A stretch of 64,000 nucleotides of DNA from Streptomyces sp. 3214.6 (lineage in GTDB: Bacteria > Actinomycetota > Actinomycetes > Streptomycetales > Streptomycetaceae), in assembly GCF_900129855.1 (NCBI RefSeq), contig NZ_LT670819.1, positions 8,494,001 to 8,558,000 of the forward strand, given 5' to 3'. A program made the position numbers and the translations under genes. This document shows, in pieces, positions 11,101 through 19,335 of the stretch. The notes under the pieces are model-generated. The model saw only the letters and a program-made list of their open reading frames with translations. It ran no database searches and was not told the DNA's origin. How positions within the stretch are numbered: position 1 is the first letter of the stretch; each line of letters starts with the position of its first letter.

Positions 11101-14100
11101 ACGGAAGGGCGCTGACGACCACCGACCTGACCGCCGACGTGACGGTCACCTCGGCGGGCGCGCTCACCCGGTCCGCCCGCACCGACGGCCGGACCACCAC
11201 CACCGCCTACAACCCGACCACCGGATTCCCGACGAGCAGCTCGGTGACGACCCCGCCCGCCACACCGGGGGACAGCACCACCGCGCAGACGTCGACCACC
11301 GCCTACGACACGCTGCGCGGCCAGCCGCTCACGGAGACCGACACCAACGGCAAGGCCGTCACCTACGCGTACGACGCGCTGGGCCGCACCGCCAAGGTGT
11401 GGCAGACGGACCGGACCACGAGCCAGACCCCCAGCTACGAGTTCAGTTACACCATCACCGACGGCAAGCCGGTCGTGGTGGCCACCAAGACCATCGGCAA
11501 CTCGGGTGCGCAGGACACCACGTACACCTTCTACGACGGCTTCCTGCGAGCCCGGCAGACCCAGGCCCCCGGTCCGAACGGCGGAACCCTGCTGGCGGAC
11601 ACCTTCTACGACGAACGCGGCCTGACCGCAAAGGAGTTCGCTCCCTACTACGCCACCGCGGCGCCGTCCACGACGCTCTTCAAGCCCGAGGACGCGCTGG
11701 GCGTGGAGACCCAGAACCGTTACACCTACGACGGTCTGGGCCGGGTGACCGAGTCGCGGCAGATCGCCGGCAACGGCGACGGCGGAGCGGTCCTCGGCAT
11801 CACAAAGACGATCTACGGCGGCGACCGCACCACGGTCATCCCGCCGGTCGGCGGCACCGCGCAGACCACCGTCACCGACGCCCGCGGCCGCACCAGCGAA
11901 GTGCGCCTGCTGCACGCCCGCGCCGCCGAGGCCGCCTACGACACCACGTCGTACGGCTACTCGCCGCGCGGTGAGCTTACGCGGGTCACCGACCCGGCGG
12001 GCAACGCCTGGACATGGACGTACGACCTGATGGGCCGGCTCACCGACACCACGGACCCCGACAAGGGCGCCGGCCACAACGAGTACGACGACCGCTCCCA
12101 GATGACCAGCACCAAGGACGCCCACGGCAGCGTCCTCGCCTACGGCTACGACGGTCTGGGCCGCAAGACCGAGGTGCGCGACACCTCCTCGACCGGCACT
12201 CTGCGCGCCAAGTGGGTCTACGACACCGTCAGCGGCGCCAAGGGCCACCTCGCGTCCAGCTCGCGATACAGCGGCGGCCAGGAGTACAAGACCAGCGTCG
12301 TCGCCTACGACCGGCAGTACCGGCCGCTGCGCACCTCGATGACCATCCCCTCGACCGAGGGCGCGCTGGCCGGCACCTACCTGTCGTCGACCAGCTACAA
12401 CGCCTCGGGCACGATCCAGGGCATCGGCTACCCCAAGGCCGGTGACCTCGCCGCCAACACCGTCGCCTACACCTACGAGGACGGCACCTTGCGGCCGGTC
12501 GGGATCAGCGGCCCGCAGAACCTGACCGGGAGCTCCACCTACAGCCTCACCGGCAAGCCGCTGCAGTACTCGCTGGCCGCGAACGGCGGCAAGACGACGT
12601 ACGAGACCAACACCTACGAGTGGGGCACCCAGCGGCTGGCGACCTCGCGCGTCGACCGTCAGGACGTCGCGGGCGTCGACCAGTACAACACCTACAAGTA
12701 CGACGAGGCGGGCAACGTCCTGTCCGTCTCGGACACCTCCCGCTCCGGCACCGACAACCAGTGCTTCGCCTATGACTACTTCGGCCGGGTGACGGAGGCC
12801 TGGGCGCAGTCGACCACCGGCTGCGTCGCCACTCCCACCACCGACACGGTGGGCGGCCCGGCGCCGTACTGGACCTCCTACACCTACGACAAGGTCGGCA
12901 ACCGGCTCACCGAGACCCGGCACGCCACCACGACCGGCGCCTCGGACACCAAGCGGAGCTACCACTACCCGGACCCGGGTGCGGTCCGTCCGCACGCACT
13001 GGGCTCCGTGGACGAGGTCACCGGCACGGTCAAGTCCACCGACAACTTCACCTACGACGACGACGGCAACACCCACACCCGGCTGCTGGGCAACGGCACC
13101 TCGCAGACCCTGGACTGGGACGCCGAGGGCCACCTCGCCAAGGTCACCCAGCCGGTGGAGGGCGGCAGCGACAAGGTCACCGAGTACCTCTACGACGCCG
13201 ACGGCACCCGGCTGATCGGCCGCACCCCGACCGAGACGACGCTCTACCTGGGCGCCACGGAGATCACCCTGCCGAAGGGCGCGACCGCCGCCAAGGGCAC
13301 CCGCTACATCGACGTGGGCGGCGGCCACCAGGCCGTCCAGGCCAACGACGGATCCATCTCCTTCACGCTGGCCGACCACCACGGCACGGCCCAGCTGTCC
13401 GTCAACGCCACCTCCCAGGCACTGACCCAGCGCCGCACCCTGCCGTTCGGCGGGTCGCGCGGCACCGCGCCGAACACCTGGACCGGCACCAAGGGCTTCA
13501 TCGGCGGGACCGCCGACACCGCCACGGGCCTCACCCACCTCGGCGCCCGCGAGTACGACCCCGCCACGGGTCGGTTCCTGTCGGTCGACCCGGTCTTCAC
13601 GGCCGACGACCCGCAGCAGATGAACGGCTACTCCTACGCCAACAACAACCCGCTGACGTTCTCCGACCCGGCGGGCACGGAGATCGGCTCCCGGCCCAAC
13701 TCCTGCCAGTACGACATCAAGTACTGCAGCAAGCACGAGCAGCAGGAAGTCGGCTACGACCCGAAGACGGGCACGTCCGACTACCACCGCGGCAACATCT
13801 ACAAGCGCGCCCACGCGGCGAAGAAGCACTGGGTGGCGACGAACACCCCCGTCACGAACGACATCGACAAGCTCCAGAACTACTGGGCCAGCATGATGGA
13901 CGGGGAGTTCACCGACAACTTCTGGTCCAACCCCGTCTACGAGTCGTCCACGGCGGGCTCGGCCTGCTACGGGCGTGAGGGATGCCGTCAGGCCTACCTC
14001 TACGTGCTGCACGAGGGCGACCACGCCGACGTCAAGAAGGCCAAGGAGATCGCGGCCACCTACTGCGTCTACCACGCCAGCCAGTGCTCGGACGAGGCCA

Positions 14101-14942
14101 AGGAGGTGGCGCGGGGCAAGGTCATCGAGGAGATCACCAGCGAGGTGTTCCTGGCCTATCTCGGCGGGGCGCAGGGAATCGAGGAAGACGGGACGCCCTG
14201 CAACAGCTTCGCCCCCGGCACCGGGGTCCTGCTGGCCGACGGCACCACCAAGCCCATCGAGGAGATCAGACCCGGCGACAAGGTTCGCACCACCGATCCG
14301 AAGACCGGCCGCACCACGACCAAGACGGTCACCGCCGAGATCACCGGCAAGGGCCTGAAGCAGCTGGTCAGGCTCACCCTGTCCGTCGACGGCGAGAAGC
14401 GGACGGTCTCCCTGACCGCGACCGACGGCCACCCCTTCTGGGTGCCGGAACTGGGCCAGTGGATCGACGCCACCCACCTCATCCCGGGCGAGTGGCTGCT
14501 CGCTTCCACCGGGGCCACGGTCCGGGTGACGGCGGTCGACCGCTGGACCGCCCCGGCCACCGTGCACAACCTCACCGTCGCCGACGTCCACGCGTACTAT
14601 GTGCTCGCCGGGACCACGCCGGTGCTCGTGCACAACTGCCCCAAGAGGGTGGCACGGGGCGCCAACGCCGTTCCGGAGACCCCGAACATCGTTCACGAGG
14701 GGGTCGCGGACATCAAGGTCAACGGACGCCCGCAGCGGGTGGACGAGAACGGCGACCTCGACTTCTTCACGGTGCGGCCGACCACGCCGCAGCGGATCGC
14801 CCGGAAGTGGGGTGGAGCCAAGATCTACGACATCCCCAACGGCGGCAACAGCTACCGGGTGCTGATCAACGGTCACGGTGACATCGGCTGGATCAGGAAC
14901 CACGACTACACCAAGATCTACCCCTACACACCTCGGTCGTAA
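8106..14942 (+). CDS. RHS-repeat polymorphic toxin with Hint (intein-like) domain and C-terminal toxin tip
   Basis: A 2278-residue exported protein. The start at 8106 is chosen over an in-frame ATG at 8052 because GGGAGGA (8087-8093) precedes it and it opens directly into an Arg-rich signal peptide. A cell-wall-type N-terminal region is followed by many YD/RHS repeats of the form YDxxGR. These end in the RHS core motif AREYDPATGRFLSVDPVF near residue 1815. A spacer of about 170 residues leads to a Hint domain from Cys2032 (CNSFAPGTG) to the junction His2176-Asn2177-Cys2178, with the internal block TATDGHPF. The last 100 residues (GDLDFFTVRP to YPYTPRS) are a compact domain I do not recognise, in the place where the toxin sits in this class. 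Family knowledge predicts autoproteolytic release of the tip. A candidate immunity gene follows. Confidence 0.88.
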   Translation: MKTRSRNRTGRPWRRMAMATAAVLTATLLQASGVPAVAQGWVKPALPQAESPVAGGPAGKAKPRKVTKGPRTPAEAPATGWPKASAAAVTLRQQATRVKGLPLTLDTKVDRSKDAATGTYTVGTLSRAAAARTGVDGPVFTLTPRQGGTQRAGTVRAALDYSSFAGLYGGGYADRLTLVRLPACALTTPQKAQCRTVQPVPTVNDTEKQTLTTKAVALSASTATVLAAATSTGSDRGDYKATPLSASSTWNTDQSTGSFAWAYDMAVPQVPGGLAPKVGLSYSSGGIDGRTGNTNNQASWVGDGFDLSPGFIERSYKGCADDGVTNADGNKPGDLCWAYDNATLSLNGSGGELVPNGTNSFKLQNDNGTKIDRIYGSSSDVRSNGARNDEYWRVTTPDGTQYFFGYNRLPGWASGNETTDSAWTVPVFGNNSGEPCNASTFADSWCQQGWRWNLDYVVDPHGNAVAYYYDKESNSYGRNLKAADDTPYVRGGTVDRIEYGLKSTAMYSAKPLAKVNFTNSERCIPDSSTTCSSISTDSQYWYDTPWDLNCTAGTDCDNGRFSPAFFTRKRLTSVTTQVLVSGAYSNVDGWKLAHRWGMADTDYQLLLDSVQHTGYDGTASITLPKVTFAYTQLANRLDKIGDGYAPYIKSRLSSVADESGGQIDVGYSAPVCDAASLPTPETNTTRCFPQYIGGSATDDPDRQWFNKYVVDTVTSTDRTGGAPDQVTMYDYLDGAAWHYDDDDGMTKEKSKTWSQWRGYGHVRVRTGGQGGASAMKTQSDSYFLRGMDGDRKTTSGGTKSVSVTLDSGEGDPITDHESQAGYAYKTVTYSGPGGKVLSKTVNRPWYKETAKKVRTWGTVTANLTGNASSKSWTSLDDGAGAKWQTTATSDTHDATTGLVTQTEDLGDTTTAADDQCTRTTYVAGSVPVQAPARVETVAKACDAATSRPADVMSDVRTAYDGGAYGAAATKGDATRTAKLKTYSGSSAVYLESTSTYDGYGRALTTTDLTADVTVTSAGALTRSARTDGRTTTTAYNPTTGFPTSSSVTTPPATPGDSTTAQTSTTAYDTLRGQPLTETDTNGKAVTYAYDALGRTAKVWQTDRTTSQTPSYEFSYTITDGKPVVVATKTIGNSGAQDTTYTFYDGFLRARQTQAPGPNGGTLLADTFYDERGLTAKEFAPYYATAAPSTTLFKPEDALGVETQNRYTYDGLGRVTESRQIAGNGDGGAVLGITKTIYGGDRTTVIPPVGGTAQTTVTDARGRTSEVRLLHARAAEAAYDTTSYGYSPRGELTRVTDPAGNAWTWTYDLMGRLTDTTDPDKGAGHNEYDDRSQMTSTKDAHGSVLAYGYDGLGRKTEVRDTSSTGTLRAKWVYDTVSGAKGHLASSSRYSGGQEYKTSVVAYDRQYRPLRTSMTIPSTEGALAGTYLSSTSYNASGTIQGIGYPKAGDLAANTVAYTYEDGTLRPVGISGPQNLTGSSTYSLTGKPLQYSLAANGGKTTYETNTYEWGTQRLATSRVDRQDVAGVDQYNTYKYDEAGNVLSVSDTSRSGTDNQCFAYDYFGRVTEAWAQSTTGCVATPTTDTVGGPAPYWTSYTYDKVGNRLTETRHATTTGASDTKRSYHYPDPGAVRPHALGSVDEVTGTVKSTDNFTYDDDGNTHTRLLGNGTSQTLDWDAEGHLAKVTQPVEGGSDKVTEYLYDADGTRLIGRTPTETTLYLGATEITLPKGATAAKGTRYIDVGGGHQAVQANDGSISFTLADHHGTAQLSVNATSQALTQRRTLPFGGSRGTAPNTWTGTKGFIGGTADTATGLTHLGAREYDPATGRFLSVDPVFTADDPQQMNGYSYANNNPLTFSDPAGTEIGSRPNSCQYDIKYCSKHEQQEVGYDPKTGTSDYHRGNIYKRAHAAKKHWVATNTPVTNDIDKLQNYWASMMDGEFTDNFWSNPVYESSTAGSACYGREGCRQAYLYVLHEGDHADVKKAKEIAATYCVYHASQCSDEAKEVARGKVIEEITSEVFLAYLGGAQGIEEDGTPCNSFAPGTGVLLADGTTKPIEEIRPGDKVRTTDPKTGRTTTKTVTAEITGKGLKQLVRLTLSVDGEKRTVSLTATDGHPFWVPELGQWIDATHLIPGEWLLASTGATVRVTAVDRWTAPATVHNLTVADVHAYYVLAGTTPVLVHNCPKRVARGANAVPETPNIVHEGVADIKVNGRPQRVDENGDLDFFTVRPTTPQRIARKWGGAKIYDIPNGGNSYRVLINGHGDIGWIRNHDYTKIYPYTPRS

Positions 14943-14981
14943 GAAGTCCTGAGGGAATCCGCCGCGACATCGCGGCGCCGT

Positions 14982-15019
14982 CCGGCCGCCGGGGAGGCAG
15001 AAGTCTCCCCGGCGGCCGG
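14982..15019 (+). terminator. Strong hairpin between toxin gene and candidate immunity gene
   Basis: A 15-bp perfect stem (14982-14996 with 15005-15019, arm CCGGCCGCCGGGGAG) with an 8-base loop follows the RHS stop by about 40 bases. A smaller hairpin (GCCGCG/CGCGGC, 14961-14976) precedes it. It could terminate or attenuate transcription before the downstream gene. Confidence 0.65.
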
Positions 15020-15054
15020 GTTCATGTCGTCCCGAGGAGCCTTGGGACGCACGG

Positions 15055-15654
15055 GTGAGAAAGGTTGCCCCTGTGGAAGAAGCAGAGTTCGCGGCGTCGC
15101 TGTTGGACGCGGGCCTGCAGTGGTGCGCGGCGGAAGCCGGCGGCGGCGCCCTGCCCGTCGCGGCCGCCTGGCTCGCCACCAGCTGCCGTCGGGAGGACGG
15201 ACGGCGTGACGAGACCGTGCGCAGGGACGATCCGCAGTTGATCGAGAAGGCGAACGACGGGTGGTTCCGGCTGGCCCGCGACCACGGGTTCCTGGGAGAG
15301 GACCGGGAGTTCCTGCTGGGAGTGAACCACGCCGACGACGAGTCGGTGCCGATCCTGCGCTGGGCGAGAGTCCGGCTCCTTCAGGAGTGGGACATCATGG
15401 GGGCCGGCGCCGCGACCGGAATCCTGGGATCGGCGGCCGGATTCCCCGAGTTCGCCATGCTCTCGCTCGACGGCAACGTCATCCTGCGAGGCACCGTCTG
15501 GCAGGAATCCATCGGCTCCCTGCTGGTTCCCGACCCGCATCGAGTGAAGATCATCCGTGACTACGTCGAGCGGCGCTCCGCCAATCCCCGCACTCCCGCG
15601 GCGGAGCGTGCCGAAGGCGACGCCTGGCTCAGAACGCATCCCCCGGAGCACTGA
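15055..15654 (+). CDS. Candidate immunity protein for the RHS toxin
   Basis: This 199-residue soluble, acidic protein has no signal peptide and no membrane segment, as expected for a cytoplasmic immunity protein. Its position, directly after the toxin tip and on the same strand, is the main argument. I do not recognise a named immunity family. Visible features are an Ala-rich N-terminal helix with two Cys, a central WARVRLLQEWDIMGAG segment and a charged C-terminus. The start is uncertain: GTG at 15055 has only a distant GAGGAG, while GTG at 15073 has GAGAAAGG (15057-15064) eight bases upstream and would give 193 residues. A strong hairpin separates it from the toxin gene, so it may have its own promoter. 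Confidence 0.6.
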   Translation: MRKVAPVEEAEFAASLLDAGLQWCAAEAGGGALPVAAAWLATSCRREDGRRDETVRRDDPQLIEKANDGWFRLARDHGFLGEDREFLLGVNHADDESVPILRWARVRLLQEWDIMGAGAATGILGSAAGFPEFAMLSLDGNVILRGTVWQESIGSLLVPDPHRVKIIRDYVERRSANPRTPAAERAEGDAWLRTHPPEH

Positions 15655-15661
15655 CGGCATA

Positions 15662-15699
15662 CGCGATGCCCCGCCGGACGATTCCGGCGGGGCATCGCG
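15662..15699. terminator. Bidirectional hairpin terminator
   Basis: A perfect 17-bp stem (15662-15678 with 15683-15699) closes a CGAT loop between the rightward immunity gene and the leftward sensor kinase gene. Its length and placement make it a convincing shared terminator. Confidence 0.85.
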
Positions 15700-15707
15700 C
15701 ATGACGG

Positions 15708-18005
15708 CTACCGGGGACGACGGCCCCGGCCCCCGGCGGCGCGGCGGGGCAGCGGCCGTGGGCGGGTCTTCGCGGCCGGGGGCTCCTCTGCGGGCCGGGA
15801 CTTCGCCGACTCGTCCTGCCACGCCTCGTAGTCCGTGAAGGCGTCACCGGAGTCCTGGCCGCCGAATCCGGCCAGGGCGTCCGCGTGCCGGGACTGCGGG
15901 ACGCTCTTGACCAGGGCCAGGGTGAGCGTGTCGGAGTCGGGCATGGCGTCCGGCGATCGCTGGGCGACCGTCTCGGGCAGCATGACGAGGGACGTCGTGC
16001 CCGACCGCTCGCCCGAGGGGCGCAACTGGACGCGGATGCCGTGCCGTTCGGCGAGTCGGCCGACCACGAACAGGCCCATGTGCTGGGAGATGTCGACGTC
16101 GACGGTCGGCGGGTTGGCCAGCTTGTGGTTCAGCGTCGCGAAATCGTCCGCCTCCAGCCCGATGCCCTCGTCGTGGATCTCGACCATGATCCGTCCGTCG
16201 GGCAGCCGCACCGCGGTCACTCGCACTTCCGAGCGCGGGGAGGAGAACGCGGTGGCGTTCTCCAGCAGTTCGGCGAGCAGATGGACGAGGTCGGTCACGG
16301 CGCGGCCGTGGATGTGGGCCTCGGGGATGCCGGAGAAGCGGATGCGCTCGTACTGCTCCACCTCCGACGAGGCCGCGCGGATCACGTCGACCAGCGGAAG
16401 CGGCTGGTCCCACTGCTGGGCGGGCTTCTCACCGCCGAGCACCAGGAGGTTCTCGCCGTTGCGGCGCATACGGGTCGCGAGGTGGTCCAGGCGGAAGAGG
16501 TTCTCCAGCAGCTCCGGGTCGGCCTCGTTGTCCTCCAGGCTGGTGATCAGCGCCAGTTGACGTTCGATCAGGGACTGGCTGCGGCGCGAGAGATTGGTGA
16601 AGATCGCGCTGATGTTGCCCCGCAGCAGGGCCTGTTCCGCGGCGAGCCGGACGGCCTCGCGGTGGACGTGGTCGAAGGCCCGGGCGACCTCGCCGATCTC
16701 GTCGGTGGTGTGGATCGGGATCGGGGTGACCCGGGTGTCCACCTGGCCGGGATCGTTCTGCGACATCTGGTCGATCATCGTCGGCAGCCGCTGCCCGGCG
16801 ATCTCGATGGCGGAGGCGCTGAGCCGGCGCATGCCGGTGCTCATCGTGCGGGCCACCCAGGCGGCGAGCAGGAAGGCGACGAGCACCGCGGCGAGGACGA
16901 GCGCGGCGTTCATGATGGCGTCGCGGCGCGCGTCGTCGGCGATGTCCTGGGCGCTCGCGAGCGCGGTGTCGGTGAGGTTCACCTGGATGCCCCGGTAGGC
17001 GTCGAAGCCGAGTGTGGACGCGGCGAAGAACGACTCGGGTGTGATGCCCTGCGCGGCGAGTTCCGCGGCCGGCTTCCCGGTGGAGATCTCGGTGATCATC
17101 TCGTCGATGCCGGGCGGGGCGACGAACGTCCGGCCCGCCGCCTTGGCCTGGGCGGTCTGTTCCTTGCCGCGCGCCTCCGCGTCGGCCAGCGCCTTCTGCA
17201 GGCGTGCCATGTCCCCGGTGGTGCCGGCGCCCGCGTACTCCTGGAGCCCGACCTGTTCGAGGTAGGCGTACGAGCGGAAGGAGGCGAGCTGCGCCTGGAG
17301 CTCGCCCCGGGCGAGGCCGCCGCGGTCCTCCACCAGCAGATGGGTGCCGATGGACCGGATCAGGGACTCGGCCGCCTGGGTCAGGGACACGGCGTAGAGC
17401 GTGCGCCCGTAGCTCGCCTGGTTGCTGCTGCCGAAGCCCAGCTCGTTGGAGATCTCCATCAGGGGGTGCTGGACGGTGTGGTAGCTCTCCTCCGTCTGCA
17501 CCCCGGTCATCCGGGAGGTGAAGGCGGCCGCCCGCACGGTGTCGAGGTGCTTCTCGCCCTCGCGCACCAGCTGTACGCGCCGCAGGAGTCCGGCGGTCTT
17601 CGGCATACGGTCGACCGCGGCGCTGAACGCCTTGGCGTCCGCGTCGGTGATCTTCCGGGCCTGCACGACCACGTCCGATGTCTTTTTGTCCTTGACGAGC
17701 GGGATGACCGACACATCGCGCTCATTGATCGCGTCGCTGGCATATTTGTTTGCCGCTTGAACCAGTTCGGCCACGCGGACCGCGTCGTCGGCGTCCTGCC
17801 AGGTGTCGACCGAACGTTTCACCCGCACGCCCCCGAGGACGAGGGCGACGAGCACCGGAATCAGCAGAACGGCCCGAAGCCTTCTGCCCACTGGCCAGTT
17901 GCGGGTGAGGGATTTTCTCCGTCCCTCCGCCGCAGGTGAGTTGTTCGGCAAGGTCGTCCAATCGCTGCTGGAACGTCTCGCGCGTGACGCGCCGGTACCC
18001 CTCAC
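15708..18005 (-). CDS. Nitrate/nitrite-sensing-domain histidine kinase-like protein (CvnA type), orphan
   Basis: The 765-residue protein has a first membrane segment (AVLLIPVLVALVLGGV, about residues 43-60), an extracytoplasmic helical NIT-type sensor region (about 65-375) and a second membrane segment (NAALVLAAVLVAFLLAAW). A HAMP-like linker with TTDEIGEVARAFD and a DHp-like helix (RLDHLATRMRRN) follow. The HATPase_c domain has N-box LLENATAFSSP and G-box DEGIGLE. This is the plan of the conservon sensor kinase CvnA, whose partners are CvnB (roadblock), CvnC (DUF742) and CvnD (GTPase); none of these is adjacent. The C-terminal tail is Pro/Arg-rich. The start is a GTG with no clear ribosome site, so the N-terminus is uncertain by up to about 30 residues. 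Confidence 0.78.
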   Translation of the reverse strand: MRGTGASRARRSSSDWTTLPNNSPAAEGRRKSLTRNWPVGRRLRAVLLIPVLVALVLGGVRVKRSVDTWQDADDAVRVAELVQAANKYASDAINERDVSVIPLVKDKKTSDVVVQARKITDADAKAFSAAVDRMPKTAGLLRRVQLVREGEKHLDTVRAAAFTSRMTGVQTEESYHTVQHPLMEISNELGFGSSNQASYGRTLYAVSLTQAAESLIRSIGTHLLVEDRGGLARGELQAQLASFRSYAYLEQVGLQEYAGAGTTGDMARLQKALADAEARGKEQTAQAKAAGRTFVAPPGIDEMITEISTGKPAAELAAQGITPESFFAASTLGFDAYRGIQVNLTDTALASAQDIADDARRDAIMNAALVLAAVLVAFLLAAWVARTMSTGMRRLSASAIEIAGQRLPTMIDQMSQNDPGQVDTRVTPIPIHTTDEIGEVARAFDHVHREAVRLAAEQALLRGNISAIFTNLSRRSQSLIERQLALITSLEDNEADPELLENLFRLDHLATRMRRNGENLLVLGGEKPAQQWDQPLPLVDVIRAASSEVEQYERIRFSGIPEAHIHGRAVTDLVHLLAELLENATAFSSPRSEVRVTAVRLPDGRIMVEIHDEGIGLEADDFATLNHKLANPPTVDVDISQHMGLFVVGRLAERHGIRVQLRPSGERSGTTSLVMLPETVAQRSPDAMPDSDTLTLALVKSVPQSRHADALAGFGGQDSGDAFTDYEAWQDESAKSRPAEEPPAAKTRPRPLPRRAAGGRGRRPR

Positions 18006-18042
18006 TACGACGCGTCGGCGGGGCCGCGTTCAAAAGTGGTGC

Positions 18043-18058
18043 AACTTTAACCAAAGTT
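18043..18058. promoter_or_regulatory. AT-rich palindrome upstream of the sensor kinase gene
   Basis: AACTTT-AACC-AAAGTT is a perfect 6-4-6 inverted repeat about 40 bases upstream of the kinase start, in a conspicuously AT-rich patch. It could be an operator or part of the promoter. No regulator can be assigned. Confidence 0.35.
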
Positions 18059-18126
18059 ATCGGTCTCGGCGGTCACTTCAGTGCACTTGGGTCATACCGA
18101 GTCACAGAAAACCGACGAGTACCGCC

Positions 18127-19335
18127 TCAGGCCCGTCCATGGGCCTCCTGGGAGCGTCGCGACAGGGAGTCGATGATCACCGCGGCGAACAGCACCCCGC
18201 CCGTGATCACGAACTGGACGGCCGGGGGAGTGTCCGTGATCGCCATGCCGGAGGCGATCGACTGGATGACCAGCATGCCCAGCACCGCCGACCAGGTGGT
18301 ACCGCGCCCGCCGAACAGACTGGTGCCGCCGATCACGGCCGCCGCGATGGCGTTGACCAGCAGCACCCCGGAGCCCGAGCTCTGGCTCACCGAGGTGATG
18401 CGGGAGGCCAGGAACAGGCCGCCGATCGCGGCCATCGTGCCCGAGGCCGCGAGCACCGCGGTCTGCACCCCCGTCACGCTGAGGCTGGCACGACGGGCCG
18501 CCTCGATGCTGCCGCCGAGGGCGTAGACCTGCCGCCCGTAGTGCGTACGGCGGAGCATGACGTCGAGGCCGGCCACCACCACGAGGAAGATCAGCAGGGC
18601 GAGCGGCAGGCCCTGGAACCGGTTCAGCAGATAGGCGACGGCGAACGCGACCACCGCGAGCCCCGCGGTGCGCACCACGATCGCGCGCAGCGAGCGGTGC
18701 GGCATGCCGACGGCCCTGCGCCGCCGCCGGTCGCGGTCCAGGGCGAGGAAGACCGCGCCCGCGGCGAGCGCCGCCAGCCCGTAGGCGACCGCGTCATCGG
18801 TGAAGTAGTAACTGGTCAGCTTGGCGACCAGCCCGTTCTCGTCGAGGTTGACGGTGCCGCTCTCGCCGAGGATGGCGAGCATCAGGCCGTTCCAGGTGAG
18901 CAGCCCGGCGAGTGTGACCACGAACGCCGGCACCCGCGTCCGGGCGATGGAATAGCCCTGCACGGTTCCCGCGACGGTGCCCGCGAGCACCGCGACGACG
19001 AGCGCGAGCCACTCCGGCACCCCGTGGTTGACGTTCAGCACTGCGAAGACGGCCGCCGCCAGGCCGCTGATCGAGCCCACGGACAGATCGAGCTCGCCGA
19101 GCAGCAGCACGAAGACGATGCCGACCGCGATCAACCCCGTCCCGACGATGTCCACGCTGAGGTTGGACAGGTTGCGGGGCGAGAGGAAGTTCTCGTTGAG
19201 GGACTGGAAGGTGATCCACACGACGGCCAGGACGAGTACGACGGGCAGGGACCCCAGCTCGCCCGCGCCCAGCTTGTGCCGGAAGAACGTGACCCCGCTC
19301 CCCAGGGCACGGCCGACGGCCCGCACGCGGGTCAC
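18127..19335 (-). CDS. Sugar-type ABC transporter permease (XylH/RbsC family)
   Basis: About 402 residues with 9-10 predicted membrane segments. The family signature of branched-chain/sugar permeases is present: GELDLSVGSISGLAAAVFAV in the first half and AIAAAVIGGTSLFGGRGT in the second. It would form the membrane pore for import of a pentose or similar sugar. The reading frame stays open far upstream (to 19830), but that part lies in the ATPase gene and does not look like this protein. GTG at 19335 overlaps the ATPase stop by 4 bases (GTGA), which fits translational coupling. It is the last gene of the binding protein-ATPase-permease operon. Confidence 0.88.
   Translation of the reverse strand: MTRVRAVGRALGSGVTFFRHKLGAGELGSLPVVLVLAVVWITFQSLNENFLSPRNLSNLSVDIVGTGLIAVGIVFVLLLGELDLSVGSISGLAAAVFAVLNVNHGVPEWLALVVAVLAGTVAGTVQGYSIARTRVPAFVVTLAGLLTWNGLMLAILGESGTVNLDENGLVAKLTSYYFTDDAVAYGLAALAAGAVFLALDRDRRRRRAVGMPHRSLRAIVVRTAGLAVVAFAVAYLLNRFQGLPLALLIFLVVVAGLDVMLRRTHYGRQVYALGGSIEAARRASLSVTGVQTAVLAASGTMAAIGGLFLASRITSVSQSSGSGVLLVNAIAAAVIGGTSLFGGRGTTWSAVLGMLVIQSIASGMAITDTPPAVQFVITGGVLFAAVIIDSLSRRSQEAHGRA

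Noticed and set aside
8118-15179. Very long open frame on the minus strand opposite the RHS gene (about 2350 codons)
   Set aside because: It is a mirror of the high third-position GC of the real gene. Its translation is Arg/Gly/Val/Ala-rich without domains, while the plus strand has RHS repeats, Hint motifs and a signal peptide.
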